5,111 bases of DNA from Ignavibacteriaceae bacterium (GTDB lineage: Bacteria; Bacteroidota; Ignavibacteria; Ignavibacteriales; Ignavibacteriaceae): contig JAPHUI010000280.1 of assembly GCA_026193755.1 (NCBI GenBank), positions 1-5,111 of the forward strand. Direction: 5' to 3'. Under the pieces are notes generated by a model. It had not been told where the DNA came from. It ran no database searches and saw nothing but the letters and a program-made list of their open reading frames with translations. Within the stretch, counting starts at the first letter, position 1; every line of letters starts with the position of its first letter. Position numbers and translations under genes: made by a program. Below, piece after piece: positions 1-5,111 of the stretch.

Positions 1-1
1 A

Positions 2-496
2 TTCAGTAAAGATGATTCGGCTCTGGATATTTTATCAGACGTTTTAACTGGTTCTAAAAACGCACGACTGACAAGAAAGCTGGTATATGAACTTGAAATC
101 GCACAGGACATAAACGCTATGCAATTCTCCGGGAAATATGGTGGACATTTTATGATAGTTGCAACGGCAAAACCCGGTAATTCTCTTGATGAGATTAAGA
201 AAATTATTTTTGATGAAATTTCACTGCTCGCAGAAAAAAATATTTCTGCACAGGAACTTGAAAGATCAAAGAACGCGATTACATCTAATTTTATTTACTC
301 GCTTCAGAATATCGATACTATAGCCGATCTGATGAATCTTTACAATTTCTATCTGGGAGAACCTAATTCATACAACTACGATCTTAACAGATATACAAGC
401 CTGGATGAGGAAAATATAAAGCAGACAGCTAAAAAATATCTTCAGAATAATTTTATCGAGCTCAGATTTGTACCGCGGAGCCGCAATGCAAGTTGA
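2..496 (+). CDS. M16B family zinc metallopeptidase, C-terminal part (5' end outside window)
   Basis: This is the last 164 residues of a protein whose reading frame is open to the left edge, so the gene starts outside the window. The visible part resembles the C-terminal M16 domain: a helix and RLxRKL-type segment (residues 21-27), a strand region with GGHFMIVATAKPG, then a helical stretch with ISAQELERSKNAI and a closing LRFVPR strand. In M16B proteins this domain usually carries an Arg/Tyr pair that helps bind substrate and complete the active site. Aligned by eye with the next gene, those positions are Val28 and Gln35 here, so the pair is missing. The HxxEH zinc motif would lie in the unseen N-terminal half. 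I infer that this is the zinc-bearing subunit of a heterodimer with the overlapping downstream gene. The ATG at 119 is internal, because conserved M16 sequence continues upstream of it. Confidence 0.85.
   Translation, partial: FSKDDSALDILSDVLTGSKNARLTRKLVYELEIAQDINAMQFSGKYGGHFMIVATAKPGNSLDEIKKIIFDEISLLAEKNISAQELERSKNAITSNFIYSLQNIDTIADLMNLYNFYLGEPNSYNYDLNRYTSLDEENIKQTAKKYLQNNFIELRFVPRSRNAS
477..480 (+). promoter_or_regulatory. Ribosome binding site GGAG for the second M16 gene
   Basis: GGAG lies five bases before the ATG at 486 and inside the end of the upstream M16 gene. It favours the ATG over the in-frame TTG at 468, which lacks a comparable site. Its position implies translational coupling of the two genes. 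Confidence 0.55.
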
Positions 497-1853
497 CAGA
501 ACTAAAAAACCTCTGACTGATGGCGAAATTAAATTTAACATTCCTTCCGTTAAAATTTCTCATTTGAAAAACGGTTTAAAGATATTCTTTAGTGAAAAGA
601 ATGATTTGCCGATTATTCGAATGAATATACTAGTAAATAGTGGCAGCCGGTTTGACCCGGTAAAATATAAAGGTTTGAGCAACCTGCTTACAATGTGTAT
701 TGATGAAGGCGCAGGAAATTTCAATGCATTACAGCTTGCTGATGAATTTGAAATGCTGGGAGCGCAGTTTTCAGTTGCCTCGGACTCAGACATTAGTTTT
801 GTCTCGTTGCAGGTCTTAAGTGAGAATTTTCTCCCGGCTTTAAAACTCTTTAAAAGCGTAATAACTGAACCTCATCTGAACGTGAACGATTATCAAAGAG
901 AAAAAAGAAAAGTAATAGTCAGATTGAACCAGGTCAAAATTGAGCCGGACTATATTGCTGATATTTCTTTTGAACATTTTTTATTTGGGACAGATTGTCC
1001 CTATTCTTATCCTGTCTTAGGAGTTGAGAAAGATTTTGAAAATATTCTTCCTCAAAATATTAGAGACTATTATCAGAAAAAATTCACACCAAAAAACTCG
1101 TCTTTAGTTGTTGTGGGAAATGTTAATTTTGAATCACTCAATAAAATTCTGCAGGACGAATTTGCCAGCTGGGAAAACGTTGCCACTTCAACTCAACCTG
1201 AACTCAACATCAAGAAATTACAAAGGAAATTAATTATTGTTAATAAACCCGATTCTGTACAAACTGAAATAAGAACTGGTCATTTAGCTACGAAAAGAAG
1301 TGAATCTGATTTTTTTCAAAAGCAAATTATTAACCTCGTTCTTGGTGGACAATTCTCAAGCCGGTTAAATCTTAACTTAAGAGAAAAGCATGGATACACT
1401 TATGGTATACATTCAAGGTTTAGCTACCTAAAGGAAGCAGGTTATTTTGCGGTATCAACTTCTGTAGGTATTGACAACACTGCAAATGCTTTAAGAGAGA
1501 TTTATTCTGAAATTAAAGCAATCAAAAACGGTTTAACAGAAAATGAAATCAGTTTTGCCAAATCTTCATTAACAAGAATATTTCCTTCTAATTTTGAAAC
1601 CTACAGACAGATTTCCGGAAATATAAGTAACAGTATAATTCACAATCTTCCAGATGATTACTTTGATACATACGTACAGAAAGTAAATTCGGTTAATCTT
1701 GAAGATGTAAATAAAATTGCAGCTGATTCTATTAATCCTGAAGAACTAATAACCGTTTTAGTTGGAGATTCAAAAAAATTACTGGAACAAATTAATGAAC
1801 AAGAATTCGGTGAGACAATCGTACTTGAATTTGATGACGTTTTTAGTAACTGA
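486..1853 (+). CDS. M16B family peptidase-like subunit lacking the zinc site
   Basis: The 455-residue protein has the two-domain M16B layout: an N-domain (about residues 20-215, beginning ISHLKNGLKIFF) and a C-domain (about 235-440). Length is normal for the family. In active members the segment after KGL reads HxxEH; here it is N66-L-L-T69-M70, and the distal Glu about 76 residues later is R146, so all zinc ligands are replaced. The C-domain motif LREKHGYTYG is intact, with R299 and Y306 as the typical Arg/Tyr pair. Family knowledge: M16B heterodimers (mitochondrial MPP, the bacterial Sphingomonas pair) combine one zinc subunit with one non-zinc subunit. This gene overlaps the upstream M16 gene by 11 bases, which fits equal co-production. 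No signal peptide is visible, so its cellular location is unclear. The ATG at 486 has a GGAG at good spacing; an in-frame TTG at 468 would add six residues. Confidence 0.9.
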   Translation: MQVDRTKKPLTDGEIKFNIPSVKISHLKNGLKIFFSEKNDLPIIRMNILVNSGSRFDPVKYKGLSNLLTMCIDEGAGNFNALQLADEFEMLGAQFSVASDSDISFVSLQVLSENFLPALKLFKSVITEPHLNVNDYQREKRKVIVRLNQVKIEPDYIADISFEHFLFGTDCPYSYPVLGVEKDFENILPQNIRDYYQKKFTPKNSSLVVVGNVNFESLNKILQDEFASWENVATSTQPELNIKKLQRKLIIVNKPDSVQTEIRTGHLATKRSESDFFQKQIINLVLGGQFSSRLNLNLREKHGYTYGIHSRFSYLKEAGYFAVSTSVGIDNTANALREIYSEIKAIKNGLTENEISFAKSSLTRIFPSNFETYRQISGNISNSIIHNLPDDYFDTYVQKVNSVNLEDVNKIAADSINPEELITVLVGDSKKLLEQINEQEFGETIVLEFDDVFSN

Positions 1854-1856
1854 GAA

Positions 1857-1880
1857 AATTACACTTGCTCTAAAGTAATT
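1857..1880. terminator. Weak imperfect inverted repeat between convergent genes
   Basis: AATTAC-AC-TT pairs with AAGTAATT around a six-base GCTCTA loop, giving an eight-pair, AT-rich stem with a two-base bulge. It spans the 16-base gap between the two convergent stop codons and the last codons of the minus-strand gene. Read on the minus strand it runs into a short T stretch. The stem has little GC and the T run is only about four bases, so this is at best a weak bidirectional terminator and could be chance. Confidence 0.25.
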
Positions 1881-2868
1881 GGCTGCTATTTAAAACTTTG
1901 TAACCCCTTTTTTTATACTTTTTGATTTCAGGAATCAGAACCCGGTAAGAAGTTTCATCAAGAAGAATTACTTTCCCTTTATCTCGATTGAGGTTTTCTA
2001 TTACTTTCCCAAAAGATTCAACTATATTTTCAATATTATCAAGATTTACAAAATCCGAAAGCGTAAATAATTTAATATTTCGTTTGTTTAATTCACGGGT
2101 TATAATTAATCGGTTAGGCGAATTATAAAATTCAGATTTGTCATCAATAATAAAACAGGTCGCATTAGAAAAATCTTTCACCAAAGTTTTTACAACAGCA
2201 ATTACTCTCTTTTCAGAAAACGCCGGACCGAGTTTGTATTTTTGCTCACTTATATCATCATCAATTAGAATTGAGAATTGTTTGTCGTTCTCTTTTATCA
2301 ATTCAAGGACCTCATTGTATTTACTATCTGGTCTGATCAGAACACTTAATTTGGCTGAAGATTCAATTAATCCTTCAGTTAAATCATTTCCAGGTTCAAT
2401 ATCTTTCAAGATAAAGGCAATAGTTCCTTTATTCCTATAAACATTTTTTACATAGTTAAATTCAGCCTGTAGTATTGCCGACCTTCCCTTGAGTAAGGCA
2501 AGCGTTGATTTGCCATTTTTAACTTTCTCAACAGAAGAAAATATTAAACTGTCTTTTGCGAATGAATGATAAATGTCCTGCAATACTTCAGGAATCGATA
2601 AATCTTCAGGTAATTTAATCTTGACAAGCGGTATTTTACGACCACTAAATTCATCCTTTGAAGAACTTTCTTTAATTAACTCATCATCAATTCCAAAATC
2701 ATCGAGTATATTTAAAAACCGCTGCCTGATTTCTTTAACATCTAAAAGCTGTTCCCCTGAATTCGTAGCTGTATAATTACTCTTAATTAAAACATTAATG
2801 ACAAGCAGGATTATGGCCAACACAAATAGTGACAGAAGTAAATTACTTCTGAATTTCAAAGACAACAT
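1870..2868 (-). CDS. Membrane-anchored divergent polysaccharide deacetylase-like (YibQ/PF04748 type) protein, probably catalytically dead
   Basis: This 332-residue protein starts with a positively charged tip and one hydrophobic segment (about residues 9-28), then a linker region (30-145) and a C-terminal domain (147-332) expected to lie in the periplasm. The domain follows the landmark order of divergent polysaccharide deacetylases: IAFILKD (150-156) where the family has IAIIIDD; a strand-helix unit ending in VLIRP (176-180); ILIDDD (200-205) where HLPME is usual; LGPAFS (213-218) for the MGSRFT segment; IDDKS (241-245) for the DSRT segment; DFVNLDN (272-278) for DVFLDN; and KVILLD...GYKVLNSSQLL at the end, where the family has a GH motif. 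The domain contains no histidine at all, so metal-dependent deacetylation is unlikely. This assignment is by eye. It is last in the minus-strand unit, 24 bases after the crotonase gene, and has no clear Shine-Dalgarno. In E. coli yibQ follows envC, a cell-separation gene; no envC is visible here. Confidence 0.6.
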   Translation of the reverse strand: MLSLKFRSNLLLSLFVLAIILLVINVLIKSNYTATNSGEQLLDVKEIRQRFLNILDDFGIDDELIKESSSKDEFSGRKIPLVKIKLPEDLSIPEVLQDIYHSFAKDSLIFSSVEKVKNGKSTLALLKGRSAILQAEFNYVKNVYRNKGTIAFILKDIEPGNDLTEGLIESSAKLSVLIRPDSKYNEVLELIKENDKQFSILIDDDISEQKYKLGPAFSEKRVIAVVKTLVKDFSNATCFIIDDKSEFYNSPNRLIITRELNKRNIKLFTLSDFVNLDNIENIVESFGKVIENLNRDKGKVILLDETSYRVLIPEIKKYKKRGYKVLNSSQLL

Positions 2869-2892
2869 TTTGATATGTTTGATTTTAAGAAC

Positions 2893-3675
2893 TTATCGAT
2901 TCTTGAATTGTGGTTTTCGTTTTTCAAGAAATGCAACTGTGCCTTCTTTAAAGTCTTCTGTACCGCAGACAAGTGCGAAGAGACTGGCTTCATAATTTAA
3001 ACCTTCAACCAAAGACATATTATCTGTTGCTTTTACAGCCTTCAATGCCAATCTGATAGCTTGCTGACCTTTGGAAATTATTTTATTTGCTAAATCGAAT
3101 GTACTATTTAGCAATTCAGATTGAGGATATACCTTATTTACCAGACCTATTCGATAAGCTTCTTCAGCAGAAACCATATCGCCGGTTAAAATCATTTCTA
3201 ATGCTCTTGCAGAATTTACAACACGTGCAAGTCTTTGCGTACCGCCGTATCCAGGAATTATTCCGAGGTTCACTTCCGGCTGTCCAAACTTTGCATTATC
3301 ACTTGCAATTCTTATATGACAGGCTAACGCCAACTCGCATCCACCGCCCAGAGCAAAGCCATTAACAGCCGCAATTACAGGTTTATCAAGCGTTTCAATC
3401 ATTCTGTAAACTCTGTTTCCTTTTTCAGAAAACTCTTTAGCCGAGAGAACGTCAAGCTTATTCAATTCAGCAATATCTGCACCGGCAACAAAAGCTTTTT
3501 CACCACTTCCGGTTATCACAACAACAAAAACTTCCGGATTATTTTTTATTGAAGAGAAAACATCTTCAAGTTCATTAATCGTTTCTCCGTTTAATGCATT
3601 CAGTTTATCCGGTCGGTTAACTGTTATTAAGCCAACATGATTTTTAATTTCGAAAAGAATGTTTTTGTAACTCAT
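2893..3675 (-). CDS. Enoyl-CoA hydratase/isomerase (crotonase) family protein
   Basis: The 260-residue protein is full length for a crotonase. It should add water across the double bond of trans-2-enoyl-CoA (beta-oxidation or a butyryl-CoA type pathway) in the cytoplasm, as a trimer or hexamer like its relatives. Visible signatures are the N-terminal NRPDKLNALN (20-29), the oxyanion-hole region AFVAGADIAEL (61-71, Ala66), GFALGGGCELALAC (106-119, Gly111 and Glu114) and GQPEVNLGIIPGYGGTQRLAR (131-151, Glu134). Glu114 and Glu134 match the two catalytic glutamates of hydratases, so hydratase activity is favoured over isomerase-only or decarboxylase relatives. The C-terminal EKRKPQFK tail is also typical. 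Substrate chain length cannot be read from the sequence. The gene begins nine bases after the beta-barrel gene and its ribosome site overlaps that stop codon. The distantly placed FabG-like gene of the same unit could act on related acyl chains, but that link is only contextual. Confidence 0.93.
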   Translation of the reverse strand: MSYKNILFEIKNHVGLITVNRPDKLNALNGETINELEDVFSSIKNNPEVFVVVITGSGEKAFVAGADIAELNKLDVLSAKEFSEKGNRVYRMIETLDKPVIAAVNGFALGGGCELALACHIRIASDNAKFGQPEVNLGIIPGYGGTQRLARVVNSARALEMILTGDMVSAEEAYRIGLVNKVYPQSELLNSTFDLANKIISKGQQAIRLALKAVKATDNMSLVEGLNYEASLFALVCGTEDFKEGTVAFLEKRKPQFKNR

Positions 3676-3681
3676 TTTAAT

Positions 3682-3686
3682 TCCTC
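3682..3686 (-). promoter_or_regulatory. Ribosome binding site GAGGA for the crotonase gene
   Basis: On the minus strand GAGGA lies six bases before the ATG and shares bases with the TGA stop of the upstream beta-barrel gene. It is the clearest Shine-Dalgarno of the minus-strand unit and suggests that ribosomes finishing the upstream gene can restart here. Confidence 0.65.
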
Positions 3687-4287
3687 ACAGATTTATAAAT
3701 AATGGAAGTCTTACACTTAAGTTAAAGGAGATATACTGATTCGAATCATAGTATGTATAATATGCCATAATTTCTAACAGGAACATTGACAAACCAGCTC
3801 CAATTGTTCCACCAACTTTCCAAAGCTCATTTTTAAAATTGGTTCGTCCGGCATTTAATTTGAATTCATTTAACACCTGAAAATATGTATACGAAACAGA
3901 ACCCTCAATGACTGGGATAAACAATACTACATTTTCAGCAAGGGGACTAAAGTAGTAACGGATGCCAATTGATGCAGGAACAATCATGGTTGAATAGTTT
4001 GAGTAATCTGTTTGCTGGTAGAAATCCTGAGAACCGGGGAACTGTTCGTAACCCAAACGTGCAAAAATAAAGAATGGAAGAAAATCGGTGTCAGTATACG
4101 AGCCTTCAATATTTAATCCATAACCAAGATCAGTAGAATTCGCAAAGTGACCTATTGGAAGACGGGGTCCGACACCAGCTGAAATAAATATTCCCACAGC
4201 TTTGCTTGCAGGATTTTCACCACAAAATGCTATTTCCGGAATAATTAGTATTGCAAGCACAAAATATTTTAATAATTTCTTAATCAC
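3685..4287 (-). CDS. Small secreted outer-membrane beta-barrel protein, function unknown
   Basis: The 200-residue product has a classical signal peptide: MIKKLLK, a hydrophobic core (about 8-20) and a probable cut near AFC-G (residues 20-23). The IAFC sequence is not a good lipobox, so a lipoprotein is less likely. The mature part is built of alternating polar/hydrophobic, aromatic- and glycine-rich stretches (about 31-40, 54-64, 70-80, 99-112, 120-136, 156-168, 170-180, 184-199), consistent with an eight-stranded outer-membrane barrel. The last residue is Leu rather than the usual aromatic residue. I cannot name a specific family. The start is GTG: a TGA lies two codons upstream in frame, and the nearby ATG at 4291 is in another frame and reads only three codons. 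No clear ribosome site precedes it. It follows the DUF2231 gene by 47 bases, the largest gap in the unit. Confidence 0.75.
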   Translation of the reverse strand: MIKKLLKYFVLAILIIPEIAFCGENPASKAVGIFISAGVGPRLPIGHFANSTDLGYGLNIEGSYTDTDFLPFFIFARLGYEQFPGSQDFYQQTDYSNYSTMIVPASIGIRYYFSPLAENVVLFIPVIEGSVSYTYFQVLNEFKLNAGRTNFKNELWKVGGTIGAGLSMFLLEIMAYYTYYDSNQYISFNLSVRLPLFINL

Positions 4288-4334
4288 GCATCACAAACTT
4301 ATTAAAATCATATCAATATATTTATTAGACAGAT

Positions 4335-4802
4335 TTATTTTTTACTTGATGAATTAAAAAGTTCTGTCCCCACACCAAATTTTTTAACAAGATCACCGCC
4401 GTGAATACCTGTTTCATACACGAGAAATATTATCACAATAGCAAAAAGGATAAAAAGATATTTTATAAGACCATTGAATTTTTTCTTTACAGTAAAAAAA
4501 ATCCTTAAAGCACATATGATGAGTGAACCCCAAAGCAAATAAGTAGCAAAAGTTTGATGTTCATTTAGCAGAGCACTACTTTTATAATTCCATAAATTAA
4601 AATTACCAGAAGCCTGGTTACCCGTTAAGACAGCAAAAAACGCAGCAATAACACCAAGACATAAAATTAACAAAGCAGATTTCGTTATAAAATCTTCTTT
4701 AAAAACAATCCCAACAATCTCCAGCAAGGAATATGTTGCCAGCAAAGCTATTGGGAAATGAACAACTTTAGTATGGATTTCGGCAAGAAAATTTGTTTCC
4801 AA
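4335..4802 (-). CDS. DUF2231 family four-helix inner-membrane protein
   Basis: The 155-residue protein has four predicted membrane helices (about 14-34, 41-61, 85-104, 112-130). It begins with the family-typical HxxxxHFPIALL (His10, His15) and ends with GIHGGDLVKKFGVGTEL, matching the GGxLVxxxGVG ending of DUF2231 proteins. A further His82 sits in the NEHQT loop before helix 3, as is typical of the family. The function is not established. Positive residues (KEDFITK at 35-41, KKK at 106-108) suggest that the loops after helices 1 and 3 are cytoplasmic, so both ends and all four histidines would lie at the outer face. A role in binding heme or a metal is a guess from that. The start is TTG, chosen because GGAG lies seven bases upstream and an in-frame stop, the TAA of the dehydrogenase gene, closes the frame before any ATG. 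The gap to that gene is 21 bases. Confidence 0.82.
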   Translation of the reverse strand: METNFLAEIHTKVVHFPIALLATYSLLEIVGIVFKEDFITKSALLILCLGVIAAFFAVLTGNQASGNFNLWNYKSSALLNEHQTFATYLLWGSLIICALRIFFTVKKKFNGLIKYLFILFAIVIIFLVYETGIHGGDLVKKFGVGTELFNSSSKK

Positions 4803-4809
4803 ATATTCA

Positions 4810-4813
4810 CTCC
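4810..4813 (-). promoter_or_regulatory. Ribosome binding site GGAG deciding a TTG start
   Basis: GGAG on the minus strand is seven bases before the TTG at 4802. It decides the start of the DUF2231 gene, since no in-frame ATG or GTG exists between the upstream stop at 4824 and this point. An out-of-frame ATG overlaps it but reads only ATG-GAG-TGA. Confidence 0.6.
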
Positions 4814-4823
4814 ATATAAATAT

Positions 4824-5111
4824 TTAACCACATAGTACTGAGCCACCGTTCACATTTAAAATTTCACCTGTGATATGAGATGCCAGATGAGAAGCAAGAA
4901 AAAGAACCGGTCCTGCTATCTCTTCCGGCTGAGCTATCTTCCGAAGCGGAATGTCACTTAACACCTTTTTATAGATCTCTGTTTCAGCTAAAGAATCCGT
5001 AGTCATATCAGTAATTACCCAACCGGGAGCCACACAATTTACAGTAATATTAAATTCACCGAGTTCCGCAGCAAGAGATTTTGTTAAAGATATCATTCCT
5101 CCTTTAGAAGC
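4824..5111 (-). CDS. Short-chain dehydrogenase/reductase, FabG-like, C-terminal part (N-terminus outside window)
   Basis: The visible 95 residues are the C-terminal part of a classical SDR, normally about 250 residues. The frame is open to the right edge and begins ASKGG, the end of the YxASK active-site motif; the Lys is visible and the Tyr would lie just outside. It continues with SLTKSLAAELGEFNITVNCVAPGW (NxVAPG, the conserved cofactor-side loop), TDMT, IPLRKIAQPEEIAGPVLFLAS and the closing SHITGEILNVNGG, all typical of FabG-type 3-oxoacyl-ACP reductases. Related sugar or hydroxyacyl-CoA dehydrogenases share these motifs, so the substrate is not certain. The Rossmann NAD(P)-binding half is not seen. 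The ATG at 5096, preceded by AAAGGAGGA, is not the start, because it falls inside the conserved motif. It is the first visible gene of the minus-strand unit. Confidence 0.9.
   Translation of the reverse strand, partial: ASKGGMISLTKSLAAELGEFNITVNCVAPGWVITDMTTDSLAETEIYKKVLSDIPLRKIAQPEEIAGPVLFLASHLASHITGEILNVNGGSVLCG

Noticed and set aside
468..488. The TTG at 468 as the start of the second M16 gene.
   Set aside because: It lacks a ribosome site and adds six residues inside the upstream gene; the ATG at 486 has GGAG five bases upstream.
119..496. An ATG at 119 as the start of a 125-residue gene.
   Set aside because: The same frame is open from position 2 and encodes conserved M16 C-domain sequence before this ATG, so it is an internal methionine.
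3314..3318. His120 in the crotonase (ACHIRIAS) where Asp is common, as a possible active-site change.
   Set aside because: The position is not one of the catalytic glutamates or oxyanion-hole residues, and to my recollection ACHIRIAS occurs in otherwise normal bacterial hydratases.
3087..3365. A 92-residue plus-strand reading frame within the crotonase gene.
   Set aside because: It lies antisense to highly conserved crotonase codons and has no recognisable motif or ribosome site, so it is a shadow frame. The same applies to the plus-strand frames at 2138-2440, 2573-2776 and 2798-2995 and the minus-strand frame at 560-793.
4294..4301. TAAGTTTG on the minus strand as a Bacteroidota-type -7 promoter element (TAnnTTTG) before the beta-barrel gene.
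   Set aside because: No TTG-type -33 element sits at the expected 19-21 base spacing, and the box is only six bases from the start codon, so a chance match in AT-rich sequence is more likely.
5094..5106. A near-perfect Shine-Dalgarno (AAAGGAGGA) directly before an ATG on the minus strand, suggesting a short 90-residue gene.
   Set aside because: These bases encode the Lys-Gly-Gly of the conserved SDR ASKGG motif, the spacing to the ATG is too short, and the frame continues upstream to the window edge.

Overview
The window is AT-rich, tightly packed bacterial DNA with seven protein genes and almost no intergenic space. An outer-membrane-type beta-barrel with a signal peptide indicates a Gram-negative. 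The paired M16B peptidases, a DUF2231 membrane protein, a YibQ-like protein and sparse Shine-Dalgarno sequences would fit the Bacteroidota/Ignavibacteria side of the tree. That placement is an inference from style and gene content, not from a marker gene.

Left part, plus strand (2-1853): the 3' end of one M16B metallopeptidase gene overlaps by 11 bases the start of a second, complete M16B gene. The second protein has lost all the zinc ligands of the HxxEH...E site but keeps the C-domain Arg/Tyr pair. The first has lost that Arg/Tyr pair. This is what is expected of an obligate heterodimer in which each subunit supplies half of the active site.

Right part, minus strand (5111 down to 1870): five genes run in one direction with gaps of 21, 47, 9 and 24 bases, so they probably form one transcription unit. 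In transcription order they are a FabG-like short-chain dehydrogenase (N-terminus outside the window), a four-helix DUF2231 membrane protein, a small secreted beta-barrel protein, a crotonase-family enoyl-CoA hydratase, and a membrane-anchored protein that looks like a divergent polysaccharide deacetylase (YibQ/PF04748 fold) with no histidine left in the domain. Two of these genes appear to use non-ATG starts (TTG and GTG). The unit mixes acyl-chain enzymes with envelope proteins, so a shared pathway is not evident.

The two units converge with only 16 bases between stop codons, where a weak imperfect inverted repeat may serve as a terminator. No RNA gene, mobile element, CRISPR array or gene-free stretch over 300 bases was seen. 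I found no clearly new system. The items most worth a second look are the complementary M16 pair, the histidine-free YibQ-like protein and the one-sided histidine cluster in the DUF2231 protein.
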